Shown here: positions 33,975 through 45,430 of the stretch, piece by piece
Layout: each line of letters begins with the position of its first letter
How positions within the stretch are numbered: position 1 is the first letter of the stretch
Origin: Gordius sp. MW1
Lineage: Eukaryota; Nematomorpha; Gordioida; Gordea; Gordiidae
Reading direction: 5' to 3'
DNA length: 64,000 bases
Assembly: GCA_964036665.1 (NCBI GenBank)
Contig: OZ038526.1
Span: 37,014,001-37,078,000, forward strand
Notes under the pieces: generated by a model
What the model was told of the DNA's origin: nothing
The model's input: only the letters and a program-made list of their open reading frames with translations
Database searches by the model: none
Translations under genes and position numbers: made by a program

Positions 33975-34687
33975 CAGTTGCGTACGCAAGGGGGCTGTTT
34001 TGAGGTTCAACCCCCCCCCCCGCGGATTTCGGAAAAAATATTTTTCATTTTCTAATATCGCATTATATAACAAATATTATGAAATAAGTGTTACTTAATT
34101 AACTATGAGCACTTTTATTCAACAACCATTAAGTATTTTTACGCGTTAATGTATCAGAATTTTCCTTGTGGTTATAAAACGTAAGCATTTCATATGATTT
34201 CCTCGATCAATTTGAATAGAAAAAGGCACAATATTTAAATTTTGTGTCAAAAAAGTTAATCATGTTGAACAAGAGCCTGCTGCTGGTAAGATTTTAAAAT
34301 GATTATAGTTAGATAATTATTTTAGATTTAGTTCATGTGGAACAAGGATCTGCTGTTTAAAATCTTAATTTGGCTGGACAGACTCACATGGATGCTACTA
34401 TCCATGGGCGTAGCCAGATTTTGAATTAGGGGACGGGGCGAAACGTTTAAAAGTTTAATTAGGGGGGGGGGGACAAAACATATTTTTTTTTAATTTTTAA
34501 GGGTATTTGCATTGAACATTTTTTTGTCATTTAGGGGGGGGGGGGGCCTGGCTACGCCCATGTATAGATCATTAATCAAATTGGATTAAAAAAATATCTT
34601 ATAGGTTTTTTTCGATATTCGAAGCAAAAATTTGAAACCCCCCCCCCCAAAAAAAAAATATATAAAATAAAATCCCGTACGCCCCTG
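33975..34687. mobile_element. hAT-like MITE inserted in the Tyr/Gly-repeat frame, with nested MITE
   Basis: Ends CAGTTGCGTACGCAAGG and GTACGCCCCTG, flanked by GTTCTTTC at 33967-33974 and 34688-34695 (exact 8-bp duplication). Another element, ends CATGGGCGTAGCCAG and CTGGCTACGCCCATG, sits inside it at 34403-34562. Confidence 0.85.
34403..34562. mobile_element. Nested CATGGGCG-family MITE
   Basis: Perfect 15-bp inverted ends inside the 33975-34687 element. Flanks CTACTATC and TATAGATC do not match well. Confidence 0.8.
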
Positions 34688-34839
34688 GTTCTTTCTGTCC
34701 CATAAGTCCCTGAATCAGCTCCGTATGTAAGGCTCCATAATCCCCATAAGAACTGGCATATATTATTAAGTAAATAAGGATGCATGTATGTTGTTGATAT
34801 GGAAGAAATGAATGATATAAACGATGCCGGTATGTAAAG

Positions 34840-35033
34840 TAGTGTTGTAAAAAGGGCTGGGTTTTGTTTGACCTTTGGTTTTAGTCAACTAGACATAAAG
34901 AGATCAAAGGTTTTTTCGTCAGCAGTTTTTTGTGGACCTTTAGGTTTAGTTGAATTAGAAAAAAAGACGAGAGTCGATCGTTAATCTTAGTTAAACCAAT
35001 GGTCGACCAAACAAAACCCAGCTGTTTTTGCAA
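34840..35033. mobile_element. TAGTGTTG-family MITE with target duplication
   Basis: Ends TAGTGTTGTAAAAAGGGCTG and CAGCTGTTTTTGCAACAATA. The word ATGTAAAG precedes the left end and follows the right end, giving an 8-bp duplication and placing this family with hAT-like elements. Confidence 0.8.
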
Positions 35034-35810
35034 CAATAATGTAAAGTAAATTGTGAGGAAAATACATGGGCTAGCCATTGGAATTAGAAGGAGTGGGCGA
35101 TAATCATTTAGAGAGGGGCAAAATGAGAGTTTTTTGAGATTTAGACCAGTTATATTGGATTTTATATAATTTTCAGATTTCCCTTGTTTCCCCTCATATG
35201 TAAATTGTTAGGGTTAAATGGTTAATTGGATGTAAAAAATTAGCATGCTATTAGTAAATTAAGAGGAAAATAGTTATAATGATTTGATATAATATCCTAT
35301 ATAGTCTTGAGAACCCAGGTAGTTATTGGTTGTTTTGTTTCTCTTTTGCGCTATTTCCGATTTTATCCTATAAATTATACTACATATAAATGAATAATGA
35401 TACAGTCAACTACACTGTTGTGCTATGATAGGCTTAATTTGTGGTATAGAAAGCAAAAACAAAAACAGCAAGATAAAAGGAATTTAGTCTTAAATTATTT
35501 ATAGAGAACTTGTAAAAATATTTATGCTTTGCATCAAATTAAGTTTCGAGGCATGTTGATTCATAGAAACCTTGTTTCAAATGTCTTTCAATTTATAATT
35601 ATGGGTTTATATGTTTTAACTTTATTACCTATATCCGAATGGTCTAAAATTTAATAGATGCCAGAACCATAATGAGAATTATGTTTGTGAAAGTATTTTT
35701 TTATCAACAATCTTTCTGCAAAAAGGACCTTTATTCTTAATAGACATTTCAATCAGATGGAGTTAAAATTATGTTAAATAATCTCTGATTAGGAATAAAA
35801 CAATTTATAA
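35034..35810. other. AT-rich intergenic DNA
   Basis: A degenerate MITE half is seen around 35070-35170 (GGCAAAATGAGAGTTTTTTG). Nothing else recognised. Confidence 0.4.
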
Positions 35811-37388
35811 TCTATATAAGTAAAGTGTTTGTATATATGTATGTAAGAGCTAATCTCTGAAACTACCGGCCCGATTCGCGCCAAAATTTACCCCTAGGTT
35901 CCCAGGGCGGCCAGGGGTAAAATAGCTTTTTCAGATTTCTAAAATTCCTTTTAATTTTCGAGATATTGGGTTTTATGCGTTTTGACGTTCAATAAAATGT
36001 CAATCAAACGCACCTCCTCGCGTTCGTCGAAAATTTGAATATACAGACAGTTCTGTAGTAAAAGTGTATCACTTATAGTAGTTTGTAGTAAAACGTAATC
36101 TTTTCTTAACGGTGACAACATAAAATTTATGAATTAAATTTCTTAAACGTCATCTTTTCTTAACGGTGACAATATAACATTTATGAATTAAATTTCTTAA
36201 ACGTCATCTTTTCTTTACGGTGACAAGACAACATAAAATTTATGAATTAAATTTCTTAAACGTCATCTTTTCTTAACGGTGACAACAAAAAATTAATGAA
36301 TTAACCTGAAATAAATAAAATTATAGATTATTTGAGAAAATATATAGGTGAAGAAGATGAATTTTTCTCATTATCATAAAATGAGATATTTTAAATGAGA
36401 AAGATGAAAGTATATATAATTTAAATGTAATATAAAATAGTCCAACGTTGATTATTCTGAGTAAATGCTATTTATATATAAATGTCATTATTTGTCTATC
36501 ATTAATTTTTATTAAATGAGATATTTAAATGAGAATAAATTCTGAAACTACCGGCCCGATTCGCGCGAAACTTTACCCGTAGGTTCTCAGGGCGGCCAGG
36601 TGTAAAATAGCTTTTTCAGATTGCTAAAATTCCTTTTAGTTTTAAAAATATCGGACATTTCTCGGCCTTTTGGTTTTAAAAAAGGGCTAAATTCTAAAAC
36701 TTCAAATCCGATTCGAGCGAAAATGCCGTAGATGCCCAGATAGGCCAGGGGTAAAATAGCTTTTTCAGATTCCTAAAATACCTTTTTGTTTTAAAAATAT
36801 TTGACATTTCCCGTCCAGTTTCATTTATAGCAGCATATACAATAATGACGTCATACATACAAAGCTCAAGTTTTCTCGAATTAGATATTTAAAAGTATAA
36901 TAAAAATGTTACAGTATACGGTTAAAATTATTGGGGTTTAACAGACTATTTAAATTAAATAAATAAAATTTAAATTATGCGGTTTTTGTCATTATTATCA
37001 CGTGGTCGTTCATAGAAGCATATTTTTAATAATTATCCATCCTTCAATTAATTATTTTATTATATTAAAGATAATTGTATTTCAAATAAATCAGCTAACT
37101 AGAAAAATAAATAATGGTATTATTGTATAATAAGTAACAGCATTAATAAGCAATTTTTTCAAAAATTTTAATTTTAGTCGGATTTGATGACTAAAACAGA
37201 ATTTGCATTTGGTTTGTCTTATTATATAAATATATACTAAAAATAGTGGGTTCATAAAATCATTCGGACCTTTCACATTATAAATTATTTCATATATGAC
37301 CCCATTTTAGATAAGTCTTATTAATAGCTTATACTTAATTAACCACTTAAGGACTGAGCCAAAGCAACGCTTGGCCGGGCACAGCTAG
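35811..37388 (+). mobile_element. Complete non-autonomous Helitron
   Basis: Starts TCTATATAAGTAAAGTG after a host A, and ends in AACGCTTGGCCGGGCACAG then CTAG followed by a host T. The 5' TC, 3' CTAG, GC-rich sequence just before the end and insertion between A and T are the diagnostic set for Helitrons. It has no Rep/helicase. Inside, GAAACTACCGGCCCGATTCG recurs at about 35867 and 36543 with a weaker third copy near 36700, and a 60-70 bp tandem repeat is at 36088-36300. Confidence 0.85.
36088..36300 (+). repeat. Minisatellite within the Helitron
   Basis: About 3.5 copies of a 60-70 bp unit containing CGTCATCTTTTCTTAACGGT and TTTATGAATTAAATTTCTT. Copies are nearly identical, so the array is recent. 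Confidence 0.85.
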
Positions 37389-38160
37389 TATATAACTAAT
37401 CACCTTAGAAAAGGTATCTTGGGATTCATCATAATCGTAGTAGTCCTAAATATAATATACATATAAACAAGTGGTATTTTTAAAATAATTTATATATAAT
37501 TTTTAGAACATCTGGCAAAACAATTATTTGATTATAGAATTTGTCATAATTAGCACAATAAGAAATCAGCATAATCTAATATTTAACGTTTTGCAGATGT
37601 TGCTCTACAGTTCAAGAAAATTTGACTTTCGTAAAGAAAATTTTTTAAGGAATTATTTTTAGAAATCAAAAGTTTATGTACGTGTGCAAATCTATAGCAT
37701 GAGCTCCCTAAATTTTTTGCTTATAATGTATACAAGATTTTAGGATTGATATAGCGTTTATAGTTCGGCAACATACCAAATTTTGACTGTAAAAGTAAAT
37801 TTCAAAAACTCCAACAAAGGAGTTTCAATATGCTTTATTTACTAAACTAAAATGTCTAAAGGCTACATGAAATATTACTGCTCTACATTTAAATATTTAT
37901 TTTGTTTTATATCCTTTGAATCCAAAGGTGTAGACAAGATTGGAATTAGAGAGGGGCAATAATGATTTAGGGGGCAATAATAATTTAGGGTGGGGCAAAA
38001 TAATAATTTTTTAAAGTTTTAGCTACAATTATACGCTTTTTAAGAAATTTTTGGATTTAGAGGGGGCAGCCGCCCTTCCCTGCCAACCCCTGGTTACGCC
38101 CATGGTGAAAGCATAAGGGCTTTCCGTTATACTTTCAAAATAAGCACAACAATCAAGGTT
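37389..38160. other. AT-rich DNA with decayed MITE
   Basis: About 37926-38103 is a CATGGGCG-type MITE with an eroded left end (right end CTGGTTACGCCCATGG). No gene. Confidence 0.45.
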
Positions 38161-38960
38161 TTTTCTCATTATTTTGTGGTCCGTCTCCTAATTTTAGACC
38201 CAATTGTTTTCGTAAACGCAACCCAAAAGATTCTCATGTTTTTTCCACGAGAGCGAGACAGAAACATCTTCTTCTCCCCTTCCCCCTCCCCCTTCCCACG
38301 AGGGCCGAAGGCCCGAGTTTGTTTTCTGGTTCGTTCTTTGAATTGGTCTTCTCAAAAAACATTGAATCGCACTTTACCATCGATCTTGCTAGGGGGTCTT
38401 GCCAGTGTATCTGAGCGTCGTTGGGTTCGGGATACACTACCCAATTGTTTTCGTAAACGCAACCCAAAAGATTCCCATGTTTTTTCCACGAGAGCGAGAC
38501 AGAAACATCTTCACCACTCTAAGTCGTTCAGGCCGCTTCTCCATAAGAGCTGCTAGCCTCTCGACCCAAAGCGTAGTATATTTCCGATAAATTATTAATT
38601 TGTCACAGGCGTATCTCGCATAAAATGCAACTCCGCCTACCATAATCACCTGGGACCTATGAACTCTATAACAACTTGGACCTGACAACGATGGTATTAC
38701 CTCTCATTATAACACATGCGACAATTCGGTGCTAACCACAAAATGTAACTAAATCATGGGCAATTTGCCCACCCAGGAAACTCGACCTCATCAAACCTAA
38801 TTAAAGGTGATACGGCATTAAGCCTCCGAATTAATTAAACGCGTCCGTAGAGCCGCACCCGTAGACGCCGCACCCGTAGGCGCCACACCAGAAGGTGTAC
38901 CGACGCTTAGCGTCGCAAATGGTCTCAGGTTTAAATCAAAGGAGGAAAAACGGATTAACT
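38160..38960. other. GC-richer island with a long direct repeat and short gene-like frames
   Basis: A block of about 75 bases (ACCCAATTGTTTTCGTAAAC ... GACAGAAACATCTTC) occurs at 38198-38272 and again at 38440-38514. Minus-strand frames read VYPEPNDAQIHWQDPLARSM (near 38430) and VGGVAFYARYACDKLIIYRK (near 38620). I recognise no family. A GAGGGCCGAAGGCCCGAG hairpin at 38298-38316 is the start of the composite repeat in reverse orientation. 38850-38900 has GCACCCGTAGRCGCC repeats. Confidence 0.4.
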
Positions 38961-39378
38961 TTAATTGAGAAGAATAATTAACCTACTAAATTACTAAAAA
39001 ATACTTTATTTATTCTACCAAATGCATTAATCACATATTGGTACTTACTTATAATATTCCGAAGTAATTGAATAATTGAAAAAAGATACACTTCGATTAT
39101 TAATTAATACTCGGGCCTTCGACCCTCGTGGGAAGGGGGAGAAGGGAAGGGGAAGAGGAGGGGGGAAGGGGAGGAGGGGAAGGGAAGGAGCATCTATACT
39201 CCGTATAAACGTAGCATATTTGCTGTGCAATTTATGGGCGCGAAAGGTGGGAAGGGGCGAGAATGCCCATAGGGGGGTATTAAATGCAAAATTATTAGTT
39301 AATTATTAATTTATACAAATATTTAAAAAGTTAAATGGTATTAACAAGAACAACATATTTTAAAAAATAAAAAAATTA

Positions 39379-39478
39379 GCCCTCGCCGGGATTCGAACCC
39401 ACATCAGTAGAGGCATAGGCTTTTGTAGGGGCACAGGGACCCATATCAGTAGAGGCGTAGACTCTTTTAGGAAAGGGC
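39379..39478 (-). repeat. tRNA-like B-box module, copy 1
   Basis: On the minus strand about 100 bases begin GCCCTTTCC and end GGGTTCGAATCCCGGCGAGGGC... The ends can pair as an acceptor-like stem, and GGGTTCGAATCCC is a consensus T-arm and RNA polymerase III B box. The part between is an internal duplication (GCCTATGCCTCTACTGAT word twice). No tRNA D-arm or anticodon arm is evident. Confidence 0.6.
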
Positions 39479-39660
39479 ATAGGGTAATTATCAATGTTAA
39501 CCTAATATACCCAATTCAAAAACGAAAAAACAAAATTTCGATTTATTTGGCCAATGGTCATTTTTTCATTGGTCAGTAGCCAGCGGACGGTCAAAATTCA
39601 TATAATGGTATTAACAAAAACAAATATTAATTTAATTTAAAAAAAAAATTAAAAAAAATT

Positions 39661-39728
39661 CGTCCTCTCCTGGGATTGAACACGAGCCTACAAGACACAA
39701 GCCGTGCGCTATACCCACTCACACCCTG
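39661..39728 (-). repeat. tRNA-derived SINE head or pseudo-tRNA
   Basis: Minus strand reads GTGTGAGTGGGTATAGCGCA (A-box/D-arm-like), then GTGTTCAATCCCAGGAG (B-box/T-arm-like) 30-40 bases on, the spacing of a tRNA promoter. The acceptor ends do not pair, so it is not a functional tRNA gene. Similar stretches at about 39920-39980, 41868-41925 and 43350-43412. Confidence 0.5.
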
Positions 39729-40030
39729 CTGGTATTAAAATGGTAGAAGTTTTTATGTTATTTATATAGATAATGAAATAATAAAGTTGTGTTTTATGTT
39801 TAAAAAATCAATATATTTCATCGGTCAGTAGCCAGCGGACGGTCAAAATGTCATATTATCAATGGAATTAACAAGAACAAAATATTAATTTAATTAAAAA
39901 AAAAATAAAAAAATTCGTCCTCTCCTGGGATTGAACTCTAGACCTCCAGATCACAAAGCTGGCGCCATAACTTGGTGGACAGACAACGGACGGACAACAA
40001 AAAACGAGCCCATAAATTGCATAGCAATTA

Positions 40031-42300
40031 AAATATGAAACATTTATGAACTTTAAAATATTATTTAGGGAATACCTGAGTGAAAAAAATTGTTAAGATT
40101 TAAAAAATCGAACCCTAAAATCTCTCATTTTATACAGTTAATGGGTTTTAAACATTATTAGATAAATTTTATGTTTAAACGCTTAAAGCTGTCAAAATTC
40201 ACTTACAGAAAGCGTTTGTTAAAAGAGTGATTTAAAGAGTCTTTTATATTTCTACTAGTTTTTTACACAAATTTATATAGTAAAGTTAATTATAAATAGA
40301 GGCATAGGCCCTTAGTCATTATATATGAAAGACCCTAAAGGCAAGGTCGGCAGAATGATAGATTCAATTGTTGCCAGTCATATGGTGGTGTATAAAATAG
40401 ATTCATCGATTAATTTCAAGCCCAAATCGCAATTTGACTTATGAATAGATATTGGGAAGAGTAGGGGGGGGGGAATATCAATAATGCCAAGTCAGTGGTG
40501 GGCTTATAAGAGGGTAGGAGGTAGGGTAAAGCAAATGTCTTTTACGTGCTATATATATCACTATCCCGTTATATTTTAATCGATCCTGACAAGAAAGTAG
40601 GGAAAAAATTTATCATGCAATGCAAGGATGCGCAAATGTTTTTAATAGATATTGAGCTTTCACATTTAATATAAAATTTAACCAAAACATTTTAATAAGA
40701 GTTGCTCTCTCTTTATTCATATTAGGTGGTTTGTTATTACCAACTAAGCAGTATTTTCATTTATATTCTGCCCCTACTTTTAATTATATCTCAGATTAGA
40801 CGCGAAATATTTTTGTATCTGATTAGTAATTCTATGTTATGGATAGAGCGATATTTTGGTCATCCTATTTAATCACGACAATTCAAGGCCAAATTTTAAA
40901 TTGTAAAAATAAAAACAATAATAAAAATTAAAAGCTGCAGTTTTTATTATCGATAACTGGTTTTCATAACATGCAAAAAAATTTAATGTTGATTTTAATG
41001 AGTTTTTAAGGCAGTATTTAAAACCCGAATTTGTCCATAAATCATGCATTGACGGTGAGCAGTTAATTAGATTTTTGGTGTAAAAAAAATTAATTTTATT
41101 AGAAAGTTTTTTTATAAAATATAAAAATGTGGTGTTCACCCATATTCTAATTCTTCCCCCCCCCCATGCATGCTACGATTTAAATTATATGCATTTTTAT
41201 TTTACCCTACGCTCGATCTTAATTGCGTCAGATTTACTTTACACGTAGTCATCAGTGTTGCCACTGCGCTAAAAATAGATTGTTTATACCACTTCGCTTT
41301 TTATTTCCATCGCGATCGCATATACATATTATTATCACCATGATTTAGAAAATATATTTTTAGATTACCTAACTACGTTGATTATTAATTAATTTAATAT
41401 AATTCTTTTTTCCCTCGTTGTAACCAAATAAATAAATTGAAAAAAGATGTAATATTAAAGGCGAAAGCAAATTCAAAAAAATCCTTTTGAGGATTTTCGC
41501 GCGCGGATATATTTCTTAGAATTATAATACGTCCATATGGAATATATTAATTGGAATTCTAAATAAATTAGTGGAGATGGAAATAAGAGTTGCGGCAGCA
41601 AACTCGATAATTAAATTATTCGAAAACTAGATTATTCAATAAACACAAGCAAAATTCTATACCAATACTTTCTTCGGTATAGAATAAAAAATTTTACAAA
41701 ATTCAAAATATTCTTTACGTAATACCCGAGTGAAAAAAAATGTTAAGATATATAAAATCTTTCATTTTATACAGTTAATGGGTTTTAGACAATTTTAGAT
41801 AAATTTTATGCTTCAACGCTGAAAGCTGTCAAAATCCAATTACAGAAGGCGTTTAATAATTCGAACTCGTTGCCTTCTGTTTACAAGACGTTCGCTATAA
41901 CCAATCACACCTTGCTGGTATTATAAAAAGCAACTTATTATTTATAGTGAAAATAATTTTTTGAATGGTAGAAGTTTTTATGTTATTTAAATAGATAATG
42001 AAATAATAAAGTTGTGTTTTATGTTTATTATATAATAAAATGAAACAATAATAGAAAATATATATTATAGATAATTTAACAAATATAAATTATTATGTAA
42101 AAAATAGGGGGACGCAAAAAAATTATAAAATATTTGGGGGGCCGCGCATATAAAAAGGTTAAGAACCACTGATTTAAAATACTTCAGCAATGGGCGTTTT
42201 TTGATCATCCAATAAATAACTAATTAGTAAATCAATTCAAGAATTTGTTTCAGTATTTTATAATAATAATTTTGAGAGGAGCATTTCGAAATTGTAGCCT
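40031..42300. other. AT-rich DNA
   Basis: Two related stretches (about 40070-40230 and 41710-41850, sharing GAATACCTGAGTGAAAAAAA-like and CATTTTATACAGTTAATGGG) show a local duplication of about 150 bases. A tRNA-like remnant is at 41868-41925. No coding exon. Confidence 0.4.
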
Positions 42301-42742
42301 TTACCTAAAAACAATTGGGCCAATGGTCATTTTTTTTATTGGTCAGTAAAAAGAGACGGTCTATAAATACATACGAGCCAAAAAAAACGAAAAAAAAATT
42401 TCGAATCACAATTTGGCCAATGGTCATTTTTTTCCATTAGTCAGTACCCAGAGACGGTCTATAAATACATACGAGTCAAAAAAAACGTAGAAAATATTTT
42501 GAATCACAATGTGGCGAATGGTCATTTTTTCCATTGGTCAGTAGCCAGCGGATGGCCAAAAGCCATATTATCAATGGTTTTAACAAAAACAATATATTAA
42601 TTAAAAAAAATTTTTTTTTGACAATATGGCCAATGGTGATGTTTTTTATTGGTCAGAAGCCAGCGGACGACCAAAAAGTCATATTATCAATGGTATTAAC
42701 AGGAACAATATATTAATTTAATTAAAAAAAAATAAAAACTTT

Positions 42743-42842
42743 GCCCTCTCTGGGATTCGAACCCACATCAGTAGAGGCATAGGCTTTTGCAGGGGCACAG
42801 GGACCCATAATAATAGAGGCATAGGCCCTTCTAGGGGAGGGC
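42743..42842 (-). repeat. tRNA-like B-box module, copy 2
   Basis: Minus strand starts GCCCTCCCC and ends GGGTTCGAATCCCAGAGAGGGC... GCCCTC pairs with GAGGGC, as in copy 1 where the bases differ. Confidence 0.6.
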
Positions 42843-43063
42843 ACAGGGTAATTATCAATGTTAACCTAATATAACTATTTATTAAAAACGAAAAAAAAGG
42901 TTCGATTTATACTTTGGCCAATGGTCATTTTTTCATTGGCCAGTAGCCAGCGGAAGGTCAAAAAGTCATATTATTATTGGTATTAACAAGAACAATATAT
43001 TAATTTAATTAAAAAAAAAAAAAATTTTGCCCTCTCCAAAATTCGAACCAGCAATTAAGAATT

Positions 43064-43161
43064 TGCCCTCGCCGGGATTCGAACCCACATCAGTAAAGGC
43101 ATAGGCTTTTGTAGGGGCACAGGGACACATATCAGTAGAATAGGCCCTTGTAGGGGAGGGC
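43064..43161 (-). repeat. tRNA-like B-box module, copy 3
   Basis: About 98 bases. Minus strand starts GCCCTCCCCTACAAGGG and ends in the B box GGGTTCGAATCC and GGCGAGGGC. Confidence 0.6.
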
Positions 43162-44146
43162 ATAGGGTAATTATCAATGTTAACCTAATATACCCAATTC
43201 AAAAACGAAAAAATAAAATTTCGATTTATTTGGCCAATGGTCATTTTTTCATGGGTCAGTAGCCAGCGGACGGTCAAAAATTCATATTATCAATGGTATT
43301 AACAAGAATAAAATATTAATTTAATTTAAAAAAAAAGATAAAAAAAATTTTCCTCTCCTGGGATTGAACACGAACCTCCAGGTCAGAAGTCTGGGGCAAA
43401 TAACTTGGTGGACGACGGACGGACGGATGGACAACAAAAAACGAGCCCATAAATTGCAGAGCAATTAATACGCGTTGTCCCCTCTCTCATATCTATCTCC
43501 CCCTCGCTTTGTGATACGCGCATTAATATCAACACGCGTAGTCCCCCCCCCCACCTCTCTCTCTACGCTATGTATACTTGTAATACGAGTGCCAGCTGCG
43601 CTGGCAAGGCAGTCACCTCGAAGGAGCGTATTGCAAATTAATCGTTCTTTGTTCTTAGTAGAATGAGATATACAACAAATAGAATTTCGTTGTTTATAAA
43701 ATATTAGAATTCACCAGCTAGATAAATCAATTGTAAATTCAAAGAAACTCGGGCCTTCGGCCCTCGTGGGAAGGGGGAGGGCAGAAGGGAAGGGGGCAAG
43801 GGAAGGGGGGACGACTCATCTATACTTCGTATAAATGTATCATATTTGCTATGCAATTTATGGACGAGAAAGGTGGCAAGGGGCGAGAATGCCTATAGGG
43901 GGGTATTAAATGCCTAATGATTAATTAATTATTTATACAAATTTTCCATTTATAGGCAAAATGTAATATAGGCAAGGGTTAGGGTTAGATTTAGTGTTTG
44001 CATCTAGTTGCGTATTACATTAGTTTTTACGGCCTTTAGGTCTAACAAACATTATATTATAAAACATCACAATGGTAAGAATTTGCAGAATTGTTGGGAG
44101 AAATTTTTTGTTGAATTTGAACAATTTTTAATTAAAAAAATCAAAA

Positions 44147-44790
44147 ATTTGGCGAATGGTCATTTTTTCTCCATTGGTCAGTACCAACAGATACTCTATA
44201 AGTCAATGATAGCCAAAAAAACGGAAAAAAAATTGATGCTCACTTTGGCCAATGGTCATTTTTTTCCATTGGTCAGCAGCCAGCACACGGTAAAAATGGA
44301 TATAAATTCATAAGAGTAAAAAAAACGAAAAAAAATTTTCGAATCACATTTTGGCCAATGGTTATTTTTTTCCATTGGTCAGCAGCCAGGACATGGTAAA
44401 AGTGGATATAAATTCATAACAGTCAAAAAAAAACGAAAAAAAAATTTCGAATCACATTTTGGCCAATGATCATTTTATTCCATTGGTCAGCAGCCAGCGG
44501 ACGGCCAAAGAGTCATAATAGCAATGGTAGGAACAGGAACAATCATAATCGTCAAAAAAAAATGAAAAAAATAATTTCGATTCACATTTTGGCCAATGGT
44601 CATTTTTTCCATCGGTCAGGAGCCAGCGGACGGCCAAAAAGTCATAATAGCAATGGTAGTAACAGGAACAATCATAATAGTCAAAAAAACGAAAAAACAC
44701 ATTCGGATTCACATTTTGGCCAAGGGTCATTTTTTTCATTGGTCAGCAGCCAGCGGACGGCTAAAAAGTCTTATTATCAATGATAGTAAC
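44147..44790 (+). repeat. Tandem array of CCAAT/ATTGG hairpin units
   Basis: Units at about 44153, 44247, 44353, 44461, 44591 and 44718. Period is near 106-108 for the first and near 128 for the last units, which carry an extra AGTAACAGGAACAATCATAA segment. Confidence 0.8.
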
Positions 44791-45003
44791 AAGAACAATC
44801 ATAAGAATCAAAAAAAACTCCGGGATTCTAACCCAAAAACTAGTTAAATTGCATAGCAATTAAAAGTAAACAACTTTTATTTATGTTTATTATATAATAA
44901 AATGAAACAATAATAGAACAAGCGGATGGCCAAAAAGTCATATTATCAATGGTAGTAACAGGAAAAATATATTAATTTAATTTAAAAAATAAAAAAAAAA
45001 TTT

Positions 45004-45135
45004 GCCCTCTCCGGGAATCGAACCAGCAATTCAGAACGTTCGCCGGGGTTCGAACCCACATTAATAGAGGCATAGGCTTTTGTAGGGGCACAGGGACCCA
45101 TATCAGTAGAGGCATAGGCCCTTGTAGTGGAGGGC
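45004..45135 (-). repeat. tRNA-like B-box module, copy 4
   Basis: Same pairing ends (GCCCTCCAC ... GAGGGC) with two B-box-like words, GGTTCGATTCCC and GGGTTCGAACCCC, because of an internal insertion. Confidence 0.55.
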
Positions 45136-45300
45136 ATAGGGTAATTATAGCAATTAATATCAATGTTACCCAATTCAAAATCGAATAGATATACTTGTGC
45201 ATTAATTTAACATAGCAATTAAAACCCGAGAGATGTGGAGTGGGGCACCTCTTTCTCATGCATTAATTTAAAAAATCGATAACCTAATATACCCAATGCA

Positions 45301-45395
45301 AATAGATAGGGACGGACGGACGGATGGACGGACAACGGACGGACGGACACGGACGGACGGACGGACACGGACGGACGGACGGACACGGACGGACA
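45301..45395 (+). repeat. GGAC minisatellite
   Basis: GGACGGACGGAC runs broken by ACACGGAC and ATGGAC. It sits just before the terminal module, as at 2150 and 43413. Confidence 0.85.
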
Positions 45396-45430
45396 ACAAA
45401 AAACGAGCCCATAAATTGCATAGCAATTAA

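Larger units (their letters stand above)
33740..34790 (-). pseudogene. Tyr/Gly/Thr-repeat coding fragment split by a MITE
   Basis: Minus-strand frames read TYGADSGTYGTERT (34740-34688) and, beyond the inserted element, ERTYGTESGTYGTEDTYGTE, then GTYGTEGTYGSESGTYGT (33974-33840), in-frame stop, then SGAYCDATDLNYASSYDAS. The repeated (S/T)GTYGTE pattern resembles low-complexity structural or prion-like proteins. The two halves are separated by a 713-bp hAT-like element plus an 8-bp duplication (721 bases, not a multiple of three). There is also a stop in the downstream half and a one-base shift upstream (SSYGDYGA in another frame), so it is broken. Parent gene unknown. Confidence 0.55.
39110..40030. 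mobile_element. Composite CCAAT-hairpin repeat element, copy B
   Basis: Begins CTCGGGCCTTCG with the purine block and TTTGCTGTGCAATTTATGGG, and ends ACGAGCCCATAAATTGCATA GCAATTA at 40030. The interior holds the tRNA-like module (39379-39478), CCAAT hairpin words at 39549, and two tRNA-derived stretches. Confidence 0.6.
42303..43469. mobile_element. Composite CCAAT-hairpin repeat element, left-truncated copy
   Basis: CCAAT/ATTGG hairpin units near 42310, 42415, 42513, 42628, 42914 and 43231, two tRNA-like modules, then (GGAC)n and the terminal module ending CAGAGCAATTAA at 43469. The CTCGGGCC start is absent. Confidence 0.6.
43748..45430. mobile_element. Composite CCAAT-hairpin repeat element, copy C (most complete)
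   Basis: Starts CTCGGGCCTTCGGCCCTCG and closely matches copy A across the first 500 bases, including GGCAAGGGTTAGGGTTAG. It carries a CCAAT-hairpin array (44153-44790), a tRNA-like module (45004-45135), a GGAC minisatellite (45309-45390) and the terminal module ending GCATAGCAATTAA at 45430. Confidence 0.65.

Noticed and set aside
39661-39728. Functional tRNA gene
   Set aside because: A-box and B-box words are present but the acceptor ends do not pair and no clean anticodon arm forms.
43976-43996. GGGTTAGGGTTAG as telomeric sequence
   Set aside because: Only two units, inside a repeat element also found at 32 kb.
31841-45430. CRISPR-like array because of regularly spaced hairpin units
   Set aside because: Animal genome. 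Units and spacers are both repeated, with no unique spacers and no cas genes.
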